NCBI GenBank assembly: GCA_963971425.1
Contig: OZ020514.1
Location: forward strand, 26,710,602-26,774,601
DNA: 64,000 nucleotides
From: Bryoerythrophyllum caledonicum
Lineage: Eukaryota; Streptophyta; Bryopsida; Pottiales; Pottiaceae
Direction of reading: 5' to 3'
In this document: positions 37,201-48,545 of the stretch, in pieces
How the letters are laid out: every line of letters starts with the position of its first letter
Numbering within the stretch: the first letter of the stretch is position 1
Position numbers and translations under genes: made by a program
Notes under the pieces: model-generated
Told to the model about the DNA's origin: nothing
The model's database searches: none
What the model saw: the letters and a program-made list of their open reading frames with translations, nothing else

Positions 37201-38755
37201 CGTGTGGGAACGGATTCCTACAAAAGTTAAAGCGAAAACCCTTGGTAGCAAACGACTTCAAACCGATATACAAGATGCGCGATGTCAACTTGGACTACTT
37301 GGCGGACTTGGTGCTTTAGAAGAAGGTTTGCGTGAAGTACTCGAAAGCAGCAAACCTATAAAGTAAAGGAATTAGAAGGAGACTCTTTGAAATGCTGCGG
37401 ATTGGAAGAGGCAAATTTGTGCCTTGAAGAATGAACTCATGTTGCACTACAGGCAACACCCCCTACCATCAAAGGTTGCGGACTTTGTGCCTTAAACCAA
37501 GAAACAGCGGGACGCCTTTGCAGCAGAAAAGAGGATTGATCGGGCCGAGCTTGAACTATGGATTGACATGGCCAATCAGACGTCGAAGGCAAAGGCATGG
37601 CTTTAAAGCCGGACACAAGCATTCAACACGACGACAAAGTCGTCAAAATGCTCGGAATCCTTGGTGGCGGCATGGGATCCACACATCTCCTCAGCGGTCT
37701 CGAGCAAAGACGTTGTGGTCCCAAACAAGGACAGAAGTCTCTTCTCCGACATGTACATGTAGAGGACCATGGACGGTTTAGTGGGAGAATTTGCTGCAGT
37801 TCTCATTCACGATGACGTGGGGGAGTTGTGTGATTCTACAAGACCGCACTTATACTTTTGGTTCCTCTTTTGTATGCAACACTCCGGACCCTATGTTGGC
37901 ATGCTTAATTACATGAGCCTTGATAGGATATTCAACCATGTCGAAGTTGTATACCAGGATGACAACGTCGGTGTCAAGTCACTAGCGGTGCTCATAGCAG
38001 ACGCTGAAGGATTTCATCAAATCGTGGGGCACCTGGAGATGCCGATGGTGGAGAGGAAGAAGAGCCTGTGGTCGTGGCATGTGGTCTACTACATCGCGAC
38101 ATCTTATGACGGATTTCCTCCGCCACCCATCAAAAAAGTGACGACCATGTACTGTGTCTTTTGCTTTGGATATGATCCAAACAAGACGACTACTCAATCG
38201 TTCAACGACCTTTTCGGAGAGAGCCCCGACCAACTTCTCCCATGTAATTCAGCCACCGAAGTGGCTTAGGTTACCAAAATGTGGCAATCCTAGGAGGTGC
38301 AGCAGATGCGGATCTTGGTTCTCGACAAACTCTTTAGTGGGTTCGTGAGGAAAGGAGTGGTGGTGGTCAATGTCAATGGTGGAGCGCATTTCACATACCT
38401 AGGCTTGGTGAGGATGACTACCTTTGTATCTTAATATGTTTCCACTATTCTTGCAATGTTCAGATGCTGTCGTTGTTAGTTAAACATCTGAATAGCTCAA
38501 GTTTTTTCTCCATGGACCAACAAAGCAGTGGTCCTTGAGATTAGAATACTCGGAACAACAAGAAAGGAAGGCCATCCAATAGGCAGAAGAGATATTTTGG
38601 TTCAATTTAATTGTCAAACTGCAAAAAAATGAAACCAATGCCGCCAAACCCGCGGTTGTCAAGGCCTAGTCTGCATCTTGATAGGGGAATGTTGTCATAC
38701 AGAAGCAAGCCACAAAGACTACTATAATTTAGGTATGATAGCTCTTGGTTTTAAA

Positions 38756-38775
38756 TTAGCCGGAGGTCTTCCGAT
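38756..38775. repeat. Degenerate palindrome, AGATCT family, intronic
   Basis: AGCCGGAGGTCTTCCGATG lies in a probable intron that begins GTATGA (about 38732) and ends GATATGTCAG (about 38825). Confidence 0.6.
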
Positions 38776-39174
38776 GTTTTTATGTACAATCCAGTTAAAT
38801 GCATCTTCTCTTATCTGATATGTCAGTTCTAATCTTCACCCAAGGAACTTTAAATGTGGATGCTCATCAAGTACTAGAGTCCGCTCAGGTGATTGTAGAT
38901 GAGCAATAATCAATTTCAAACGTTGATTTGGTTGCAGCTGCAAATGTAGTAGCTAGACTCAGATTGGACGGCCGTAGCAACCTTCGTACATCAAACCCAA
39001 CTCTTGATTGGTATGCCGACATAGGCCAGTCCAACAAACCTTCCTTTGCTTATGGAATGGCTAGTGATCAAGTAAGAGCCACTGTGGACATGTTCCTGCA
39101 AGATGAAGCTTTGATCGATGAGGATAAAGACCAACCTAGTATGATTCAGCCTGGCTTTCTCGATTTTCAGGAAG

Positions 39175-39194
39175 CATTCAAAGATCTCCGGCTG
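39175..39194. repeat. Degenerate palindrome in open frame
   Basis: CATTCAAAGATCTCCGGCTG, six of ten pairs intact. It reads as KDLRL in the plus frame, echoing GDLRL at the copy on the minus strand at 35681. Confidence 0.45.
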
Positions 39195-39959
39195 AATTAG
39201 ACACAGATTAAATTGGTCGAACGGGAGATCAAGGTCAAGGGTCTCAAGGACCATGGTGTCAAAGATGAAGCTGACACCATGGACTTACAATCTGTGCAAC
39301 ATACCATGGCGGAGTTACAAGTAATGAGCCCGCCGTGCACAAAAGGCAATGGCAATGTAGAGCTTCAGCAAGACAAAGGAAAGAAGGTGGCCACAAAGAA
39401 GAGGAGCAAGGGCAGCAACGACAGTACTGGCTTTGAGCAAAGATTGTTAAGGTCGAAGAAAGGTCAGGTAAAGCGATGCTCTTGGACAAGGCACATCGTC
39501 CTAAAACCAGCCACCTCTCCGCACCTTCTTCCAATGAAATAAGTAGAGTTGTCTCTATAGTGAGCTTACTTTGACTCTTTCATTTTTGGTTATCAGGATT
39601 CCTCAGGCTCTCCAGAAGCAATGGACGGGAAGCGGATCAAGAAGCACAAAGCATCGGAGGCGATCGTAGTAGAAGTTTGTAAGAACACAAAAGCAACTGA
39701 CACAAGTGCCTGATGTGTAAATCTCTAATTTAGTGTTGTTGTGTAAATAGTCATTAGTATAGAAAATCAAACATTTGAGGACTCTCAGAGCAAAACTTCA
39801 TTCTAATGCAGAATTTGCAGTTGTGGACTCTCAGAGTAGACTTTTACTTTAATGCACAATTTTCTTATTTGGGACTTGTACCAGAATTGTGGGTTCAGTT
39901 CAGAAGAAGCCAATTAGCATTTTATATTGGCCTAATCAGGTGGCTTAAGTAACTACACC

Positions 39960-41490
39960 ACGGATGTATCATGCCATACTTGACTTGAATGGAGTTCTGG
40001 AGCATAGAAGAGAACACCACAGTGGAGAACCAAGGGTTATCAAACTTAGGCCCGGTTGCGGTGTCTTTCTCGAATAGGTCCGGGATAAAGCAATTCTATC
40101 ATTTTGGAGCAGTGTCACGGACAAGAGTATGCCAAAAATTCTTCTTGAATTGGAGAAGCATGTTGCTTTCACAGCGAATGCCATGAAAATTCTGACAGAC
40201 CGCATGCTACACATCCACAACTTAGTACCCACTCAAACTGGACAAGCCTATCTTTATTGAAGACCTTACAGTTTATAACAAGACAGTGAATCCCAAGTCT
40301 CCCCATGATGTCTTGTTTGTGGATGACACCCTATTAAAGATTGTGCTTAACAATCCCTTTAGCGCAGTGCACCCGACTTCTTGGCATGGAGATCCAAATG
40401 ACACCTTCTTAGAGGCGAAGTTAATGCCTTGGCTCGATGGACTTTTATCTTCAAACTAGGATATTCTTGCCTATGTTCGCAGCGTCCCTATACCGGACGG
40501 CTATCCTCTTAAAAACAAGAATTCTTCTATCGTTGTCGCTATTCAGAAGGATTCTAGTTCAACATAAGACGGACATTTAATGCCATTGGATTTTTTGGAC
40601 CATGTACTTTTGATCATTGGACACCATAAGTGGTTTTTCCGCAACACATGTTTCAAATTTTATTTTTTTTGTAAATCACATACTTTGCGGACCTTCCTTT
40701 GATTTGATATTTCCTACACTGCGCCCTTCCACGTTCGTACTTCTTTCCTCTCACACTATTGTATATTCATGCACCTTTCAAACATCATCGTCAATGTTGT
40801 CGTCTTATGTTATGGATGTCTTCAATTAGTCGGTGATCTCCGGTTGAAATTGTTCAGTGATGGACAAACTTGACAGCATTTGGAGATCTCGGGTTGAACC
40901 CATTCGTTGATGCACAAACTTGTAGTCATCCGGAGATCTCTAGTTCATTTCCATTTGATACGTAGCCCCACATCATTTGCTCTTTCCTATGTTTAAATTT
41001 TGATGGTGTCATTGTGGCTTCCAATTTGCAGGTGATAGTTATCTCTCTCCGCAGTCCTCTCTGCTCCAATGAGGTACTAGATTCGGTGAAGTCCAACTCC
41101 GTGCAGTTGTCGTCGTTTGTGGAGACAATAGATGTTATTTGAATACTCTTGCGGTGTTTCAACGCCGCGATATGGTCGTCTGTACTTCCTGAAAGTTTGA
41201 CAGAGGTGGTTGATATTCTATTGCCCCCGGAAATCTTATCACAAGTTCTTTTTGTCTGTGGCTGTAAAAGAACTTGAAGGCCATACGACTACTGTTATTT
41301 TTTAAACCTATTGAAAAAGACCGTTATAGATAGAAGTACAAGGCAATATTTGTGGCCTAAATGTGTAGTGGTTGCAAATATTGATCCATACCTTAATCTT
41401 CGGATGGCTTTAGTTTGTTACTTGCAATATTTATCCCATGAAACTGGATGGCTTAGTGTATTTGTAAAGATCTTAGATTGACATAGTTCT
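39960..41490 (+). pseudogene. Tandem HAD/NIF phosphatase-like gene, right copy
   Basis: Module 1: HAILDLNGVL at 39973-40000, LRPGCGVFLE, ILSFWSSVTDKS at 40095-40130, a frameshift near 40230, and motif IV DVLFVDDTLLKIVLNNPF with HPTSWHGDPNDTF at 40300-40410. Module 2, after an intron of about 300 bp: ISLRSPLCSNEVL (41040), FNAAIWSSVLPESL (41160-41200), LFVCGCK (41250) and CVVVANIDPYLNL (41370). DLNG in place of DxDx(T/V) leaves only the first motif I aspartate. The order and spacing of modules equal those of the left copy at 20.6-22.35 kb. The intron between modules holds three tandem palindromes. It is the third gene of the right composite element. Stops and a frameshift make it non-functional. 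Confidence 0.72.
40820..40965 (+). repeat. 50-bp tandem repeat with palindromes, 3 units
   Basis: Three units of exactly 50 bp with palindromes centred at 40836, 40886 and 40936, each near CAACCGGAGATCTCCGGTTG. The spacer carries TTGATGCACAAACTTG-like sequence. It lies in the intron between HAD modules 1 and 2. Confidence 0.85.
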
Positions 41491-41611
41491 ATCAGGCGCT
41501 TACCTACCACTTGAGTTTTCTTGAAAGTCACCGAAATACACTAGATACCTACCCCAAATCTTAGGGTCTTATGTTAGAAACCGGGACCACATGCACATGG
41601 ATCTCTTTACT

Positions 41612-41864
41612 GACCTTGGTCAACCGTTGCACCAAACCTCAGCCTCTTGTGGGTCCATTTTTCTGGCCCTGTCCGTTTTAGGATCCTAGAGGCTTTTTTT
41701 GGAATTTTTTTGGCCAAATTTGGTGCCTATGGCCCCAAATTATCCCATGGAGTCCCTCAAGGATCAAACAGGGCCCCACTCCAATACAAAAATAGAGGCA
41801 AGTTTTTTTCCACCCCTCCCAAGCCCTGCTGAGCCTGTGGCTCAGCTCAACCCTCGACCGGGGT
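41612..41864 (-). mobile_element. MITE-like element, copy 1 (inverted)
   Basis: 253 bp, the reverse complement of the element at 42112. Ends: GACCTTGGTCAACCGTTGC on the left and CTCGACCGGGGTC on the right. Internal matches include TCCATTTTTCTGGCCCTGTC and CTAGAGGCTTTT. It has no coding capacity. Confidence 0.85.
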
Positions 41865-42111
41865 CAATAGGCAAATCTTATGTACATGGTGTCTTGCCTT
41901 GGGAAAGGTTTGGGGGAACTATTGGTCAGCCCTGTGAGAATTTAGGGTACTATGGGGGAGTTTTAGCTTGCATGGGGTAGGACCCAAGAACATTGATTGC
42001 AAAGCATTCCATTGGTGCAAAAAAAGGCAATATGAAAATTCTTCATGCTTTCTTTCTTTGCATTTATACATCTCATACTGTCTGGCACCATATTCCTCGG
42101 ATTTGCCTAAA

Positions 42112-42365
42112 TACCCCGGTCGAGCGTTGCAGCAAGCCTCAGGCTTGGAAGGGTGGGGGAGGGTAGGGACAAAACCGGCTGCTATTTTTATGTTGGAGGG
42201 GGGCCCTACTTGATCCTAGGGGGGGCCATTGAGGGTAATTTGGGGCCGCAGACCCCAATTTCGTAAAAAAAAACCAATAAAAGCCTCTAGAACCCTAAAT
42301 CGGACAGGGCCAGAAAAAATGGACCGACCCGAGGCTAAGGTTTGGTGCAACCCTCGACCAGGGCT
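42112..42365 (+). mobile_element. MITE-like element, copy 2
   Basis: 254 bp with terminal inverted repeats of about 33 bp: the left end starts TACCCCGGTCGAGCGTTGC, and the reverse-complemented right end reads AGCCCTGGTCGAGGGTTGC. It contains a GGGTGGGGGAGGG run. A fragment of the same family lies at 24699. No coding capacity; no clear target duplication was found. Confidence 0.85.
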
Positions 42366-42399
42366 AAGAAAGAGATCCATATTCCTCCTGACTTGTCCA

Positions 42400-43430
42400 T
42401 TCGGGAAGCACTTTAAGGAAAACTCTACAGTCTTTGACAATACAGTAGATGAACTTGGAATCTTACTCCCTGACATTCTTGTGTCTTTTAACGTGCCGCC
42501 TTTCTTAATGGCAATGCATATAATTCACAAGGCTAAATACAGATGGTTGACAAGTGCCTACCAGACTGTCTTTACAAACATTGCCTCTCTTTTAACTTGT
42601 ACCACATCACGGTACTTGAGCCTTTCAAAGCTTGGGCTAAACTGATAGCTGACAGATTTAAGACATTTGTACGAACTAATACTTCCATTTTTTGGAGAGT
42701 AGAATTGAGCTTGCAGGTTACACTCAATCTATCAAAAAAAATTACACAACAACTATGTCGCAAACATTACTAGATGTTATGAAACAATTGCATTGGAAGG
42801 TGATGTCAATTTGCTCGATGCATGGAAATTTGTCATCAAAATCGGATTTCGGCGAGCATCTTTGCTGCATTCTAAAACAACTACATCCTTGTGGCCAAAA
42901 TTAGAGAAAGATAGGATTTCTCAAGTAGCCAAATGGGATACTCATAGACCTAGATCTTGGCAATGGATTGAGATCTGACAAGATGGTTTGATCCAACTCC
43001 AACAGAGGCTTCTGCAGCACTACTATGTCATGATAAGTGACAGAGGTTTGGCAAAAAGGTACTGGAATTCCTACAGGGTTCAGCTGTTCACAATCTAGTG
43101 CCTTGTTGCCAAACCTCTATCACATAACAGGCGAACAATCTGGTGCAATATCTACCTACTTTCTTATGAAGTTCCTTTCAAACAACAATTAACTACTTTG
43201 GAACGCATTGATTAATTGGCCAAATTCCTACATGCTTTCAGGTACATTGATGATATTTGTTGGATTGATGTTGGAAATCCAACCCGCTTAGACGTTCAAG
43301 TTGCAAAAACTCAAGAGTATTCACGATGTCTTGGAGGCCATCGGCCTACCTACAGGATTCCAACTCAAGAAGGGTGCACACTAGATGTTTCTTGTATTTT
43401 GGTCTGATGCTTCCGGGGGCCAATTTTCTA
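42400..43430 (+). pseudogene. Reverse transcriptase relic, FRYIDD type
   Basis: Reading across frameshifts gives VPPFLMAM-IIHKAKYRWLTSA at 42490-42570, CTTSRYL near 42600, then LLDAWKFVIKIGFRRASLL at 42805-42860, NIYLLSYEVPF at 43150-43180, and FLHAFRYIDDICWID (YIDD at 43243-43254). The order P-IHK...RW-TSA...C-T...FW...YE--F...FRYIDD matches the reverse-transcriptase class often linked to GIY-YIG endonucleases or Penelope-like retroelements. YIDD is the polymerase active-site box. No endonuclease domain was found nearby. It is heavily decayed and adjoins the MITE pair. Confidence 0.6.
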
Positions 43431-46400
43431 CAAGGACAAACTTAACAGTTAATTGCAGCAAATAGGGTGTTGCGGGGAGTGGAGGATGACAGGAAATTAG
43501 ATGCCCCTTCAATTTTATCACAGACGGTAAGTCCAATTTTTGACAAGTCCTACTGCTATGGTAGATAGCACAATATAGCTTAGGAAAAGAGATACTTTAC
43601 CTCAAGAGGTTGTCTACATTCTTTTTGAGTCTAAAGGCGCTGTTGGATACTCGCGGGATTAGCTTCAACACCCTTGTACTTGACAACTGTCCTTACAAAA
43701 ACGTCAAGAATAGGAATGTCATGCATCCTTTGTCATTCAAGCTAGATTCAAATGAGTCTGACACGAATGTCATCCCGGAGTTGCGAAGTTCCTATCTAAG
43801 ATGATAGAGTCAGGCTTGCTTTTACCCAAATAAATCTTTAAGAACCCCACCACTTGGAACTCTTGCTTCTTTCTTGGTGACCTTATGTGGGAGCAGTTCA
43901 TATTGGCTCATCCATGTACAAGGCGTCCATCTAGTATTATTGCATAGGTATTTGGCATCGACTGCCCACCTACACCGACATTGCCTCGTTTTTCCAAGCT
44001 TGTAATGACTTTCTATAATTACATTTTTCTTCCTGATAAAGTCCTTTATAATAGTCATGGTGCATTGGTGCCCAGTGCACATGTCTATCACAACACCATA
44101 TTTGTTATATTGGGAAAATTCCATGGTTTTGAAGGTATTCATTTAGGTCGATTCAACCTAAATTATTTGTCTCATGTTAATTGTGTGTACATGTAAGATG
44201 TCCATTGTAGCTTGAGCGCGACACACGTATTAATTTGGAAGACAAATAATCTCCTAATGTTACAAATATATGGTTTCACTTATTATTTGCATGACATCTA
44301 TTGTTGCCTCTAGGTACTTCGTTATGATGTGAAGATTAAAGACGAGAGCGGCCCTCCCATCAACTTTTAGACGGTGAAAGTAACATTATTCTTCTCTTTG
44401 AGAGCAAAGTGTAGAGCCCAATGTGTCCTCTTAACAACAACTTCCCTTTGCGCCCTGCCTTTGATGTTCAACAACAATATTCATTCGTCCCCAAAATAGT
44501 CCTACATTGGTCGTAGGCCTAGAGGATGATGATTTCATTCTACTCTCCCTGCTAGAAGTAGAAGGCCAAATGGTTTCCAATTTGTATTTGGAACCCGTCC
44601 ATCAATGAATGTCTTTGTCCTCCCTCCTCTTTAGAATGTTGATCTTACAACAAATGATTCTACTTTTGTGGAGCCATTGGAAATATTCCTATGGATTTCA
44701 TCACTGAGCATGTTATCATTTAGCAAGACAATAGCCAAGTCTTTGCTCTTGACAAATCTTGGCCTCAAACGGTCCAAGTGGTGTGAAATGGGACACCCTA
44801 GAAATGGGCCCTATGTGGTGTGATCTTTCTCCCAAGTAAATCTCAAAACAAAGAAATCCAACATGGTACTCAAGAGGCTTGCTTGCATAGTTAGAGATAC
44901 TTGAATTCGTTTTGCTAATCATGCAAATCAATGGAACATTCTTCTAATTAATCACAACCTCCTCCATAGTGTACCCAACAACTGCTATAATGCAATTCAT
45001 CCAACTATGTATACATTTACTCCCCCAAAGAACATAGTTGACGAAATGCAGCTGTATCTTGTTTGTATGTTGATCCCCTGTCTCATGGGACTTTTGGACT
45101 CTAGAATCAATGACCTTGAATATTGCCGCCTTATTGACAATATGGATCCACCTTTTCATTTTAATATGTTTGCTTTAAAGGAAATACAAAGAAGTCATTG
45201 ATAGTCACAAAGAAGGCTTTCTAGTTCATATCTTGCTTCCATTGACACGGTGCTAGGATTTCATTCGTAGTGTAAAAGGAGTTTATTGCATATTGTTGGA
45301 CGGTTGTATTGTCAAGTTATAAAGTTGGATGGTCTTTTCAATGATGGGCGGTGAGCCAACATTGATTTTATTGTCTAATCAATATTTATGTGATTGTGTA
45401 GTCTTCTTGCATCTCTATTGAATTCATTGTGGAGTATGATTTTGCAATTTGGAAAAGCATTCAAATGTCAAAGTGCTGAGAGAGTCTACAATCACAGTAG
45501 ATTTACTAAACATCATCAAAATAGTAGATTCATTTCACTTCCTTGCCATGGTTGCTCATCTTTAAAAGGGTGAAGATGTTCATCATTATTTTCAGCTATC
45601 CATTGATAGCATGTTTCAATGTCTAAAAAATAAAGGTAGAAACAAAAATAAAAATAATAAAATAACATAGAAATTTAACAAAAAAATAAAGGTTAAAACA
45701 AAAATATGTCACATCTTGTATTATGCATAACTCATATTGATCTCTTCCTTGTAACAATGCTATCATTTCCTATTCAAAATAGTTTTGATTGACACCAATA
45801 GTTATGAAATCTCAAACACCAAAATAACTTTTAGGCAACAAGGCACGCCTAGGAATGGATTTCATATTAGCCTCAAAAGAGAATTTTGAACTATTCATTT
45901 TTGCACACTTGATAAACAAATGTATACACTTGATAAAATTCCACAACAACGTAAAATGTGTCAAAAAAATCAACAAGCGCCAAAGAAAGCCAGATCAGTC
46001 TCTAAAAGACAGAATAATCAAAGAACCCACTCGACCTAGTTGCGACAAAAACAAAGGACCAAAATACGTCAAAAACTCCAATATCTTTAGAAGACATCCG
46101 AAAGCAAAATATTTCATAAAAAAATCAAACTCAAACTCCAATACTTATAGCACACCTTCAAACGAAGCAAATAAAGAAGACTTGCCTTGAGAGAAAAAAA
46201 TGGAGGCTGTGTAGATGTAAAAGAATTTGCAAATTGGATGTTGTGTGAATGGGGCGAGGGTCATACGTTGGGCAAGGGTAGGGGCAAGGGCAAAGGCAAG
46301 AACAAAGCGGAGAGTATTGTCCCTTTGACAACAATTTAGTAAGTCTTGGCTAAAGTAAGAGCCAACAAGGTTTGTAGCGAGCAAAGAACAACACCATTAT

Positions 46401-47269
46401 GTACTTGTATAGGTCATAGAAACAAGACAAGTTCAACGAGGTCAAGGGAATAGATCATCTCTATAATACACTAATTCATTTGTCCATTTTATTGTTGTCA
46501 CACTTACACTACACCTTGTGAAAATAAAAAGTGATATTATACAAGGTGATAGGGATATTTACAAGGGAATTTTGAACTAGGAAAATCAATTTTAAGGTTT
46601 CGGGTGATAACATCAAGGTGTTCTATCAATAGGATGATATTATCAAGGTTACACTGTACACCCAAAATATACAAAGTATATGATTCATTAAGTATCAACT
46701 TCAAATTCTAGGCTACATCCTCATATGTCTAACATCCACAAGGAAGGCATACCAAGTGAGCACTTTTGTGCGAGAAAATTGGCGTAGACCCTCTATAGAT
46801 GTCTTTGGGAATGTTAAAGATTCATATTGTCGTTAATTGCGTTGACCACATAGTCTAGCGTCCTTAGAAAGCTCATGCCAAGTTGTAGTGAATTTGTACA
46901 TATTTGGCATTTCTGCAAGTTTGGCATGACCAAAATCTAGTGTAGTGAGGAGCTCCCCATGGATTATACACGATGTCTGCTCGTTGCCGTGGTGGATGGA
47001 GTGTCGAGTGCAGCTATTTTCATCGTTAAACTCCTCTCAATATGTCTCAGAGCATTTCGACCTCTTCCATATCATTCGAGTAGTAAGGAAGTGGAGAGCC
47101 TTACATCATCACTACCTCGCGATCAGAGTGCCGGATGGAGGCCGCACCGCTTGCCTAGAGCCACAACAAGCACTTGCCAACCCGTTGTTGCAAGTGGCAG
47201 TTGCAATGGTCATCGCCGACTGCAACCATCTGCTACGCACAAGGGTATTTTTTTATATTAAAAAATAAA
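43431..47269. other. Stretch without a supportable gene
   Basis: Some protein-like fragments occur: LVLDNCPYKNVKNRN at 43670-43720, and a frame at 45007-45201. None has a recognisable domain and neighbouring frames are broken, so they may be transposon debris. A GGGCAAGG-rich patch lies at 46250-46305. The rest is AT-rich. Confidence 0.4.
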
Positions 47270-48189
47270 TAAATAAATAAAAATCAAAATATTATATATA
47301 TATATATATTTGATTTGATTTGATTTTATATTTTAATTAGTAACTGCTGTAGCCACTTACTTGCTACCACGTGGTAGCACGGTAGTGTTAGGCGTCCACG
47401 TAACAAAATGATAAAGGCCGGCCATGAACTTAGGATTTCATGGGCCAGCACCAGCTCGGAGTTGCCACCCTCGTTGGAATTGTAGGCCTTGAGCCAACGC
47501 TAGGGCAGCTCAAGCCTTTGCGTATGCTAGGGCGAACATTTCCGCTACAATTCACTTTCAAGGTTGGGATGCTCTAAGTACAACCAAAATATGTGGGCAC
47601 AAAATTTGTCAATCTTTATTACTATCTAGGTAATATAATAATAAAGTGCAAAATATGCAATGAAAGCGTTACAAGGTAGCATTTTTGTGTCGAAAGCGTG
47701 GTGTGGACCACAACAGATGTTCCTAGGAACATCTTAACCGAGGGATGGGGCCCAGATAGATTACTTAGAGTGACGTCAAAAGTGAAGCAAACCATTACAT
47801 TGCGGGGCCCAAGCCTGCATTCCGGTGCAGTAGGTTGGTGGCATCAGCCCTTTCAAACAAATTGTAAGAAAATGCAATCCCTGTATAGAAATTCCTTGTC
47901 TACGGTAGGATATGCCGTGATGCCAGGTGGAGGGTTGTGAGTAGGAGCGGCCACAAGCGACCAATTTATGAGGAGTTCACATTACATTATCTACAATATA
48001 CTTATGGGGACTTTCACTTCCTCTCTATTTTTCATCAACTCTGTGGTTGTATATTATTCTCTATGAGCGATGTTATTTTTATATTATCACCGCCATGTTA
48101 TATTTTTTGGTCTCTTAGCTACTCTTAATTGCGGTGCACAATTCTCTTTGTGAGCAGTGCATCTACTCTTCTTTATTTTTAGTACATTC
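47270..48189. other. AT-rich and mixed non-coding stretch
   Basis: Starts with AATA and AT microsatellites (about 47255-47330). No gene seen. Confidence 0.45.
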
Positions 48190-48545
48190 ACTCTCATTTT
48201 TTAATTTTTTTAGAAGATCTTTACATAGTAGAGTATTTAACCCCTAAAAGACCAAGTGTCAAAAATTGGCTTTTCAAAAGTTTGGTCACGTTCCTATAGT
48301 GTCCCAGTGAAATGAATGTCTTTGAGAATTTTATTGAAGGTGGGCACTTCATAGAGCTTTGCGAGAGTATAATTTATTTTGAATTAGGCTTATAAAAAAA
48401 ATCATATAATTTTTTTTTAAAATCGGGGAGGCCGGGCACCTTGGGCAAGGTTACTGGCCACTAGTGGCAAGGCGGTAAAGTAGGGGCAACCACGTGGGGC
48501 AGAAAGGGTGGAAGGAATTGGTCACTATTAAAAAATAGGGACCGG
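48190..48545. repeat. Possible fragment of the 59-62 kb repeat family
   Basis: Contains TTAACCCCTAAAAGACCAAG, similar to TTAACTTCTAAAAGACCAAA at about 59050, and to the reverse complement at about 59920. The match is short, so this is tentative. Confidence 0.35.

Larger units (their letters stand above)
37275..39715 (+). pseudogene. Unrecognised multi-exon gene, right copy
   Basis: Partner of the gene at 13.8-16.1 kb. From ATG 37275 the coding character is broken by TAG/TAA stops and a frameshift near 37370. One frame then runs from 37430 to 38406. It includes a helical segment (KKQRDAFAAEKRIDRAELEL), LVGEFAAVLIHDDVGEL, SYDGFPPPPIKKVTTMYC, FGYDPNKTTTQSFNDLFGE and VVVNVNGGAHFTYLGL. A 56-bp intron (38408-38463) follows in the same phase as in the left copy. 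Later exons hold EYSEQQERKAIQQAEEIFWF (38.5-38.7 kb), DWYADIGQSNKPSFAYGMAS (39.0 kb) and a Lys-rich C-terminal region. The FPPPP and VNV-GG blocks loosely suggest a SAM-dependent methyltransferase; I am not confident. It lies head-to-head with DUF7869-type copy B. Confidence 0.55.

Noticed and set aside
39560..39596. 37-bp intron (GTGAGC...TTATCAG) joining SI to DSSGSP
   Set aside because: Protein continuity looks good, but 37 bp is below the usual plant intron minimum. I left it unannotated.
43822..44142. Minus-strand 106-codon frame with KYGVVIDMCTG
   Set aside because: It faces a similarly plausible plus-strand frame. Neither can be placed in a family, so I left both as undetermined.
46945..47268. 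Two overlapping frames of 100-107 codons
   Set aside because: They overlap each other in different frames and show no domain or splice signals that decide between them.
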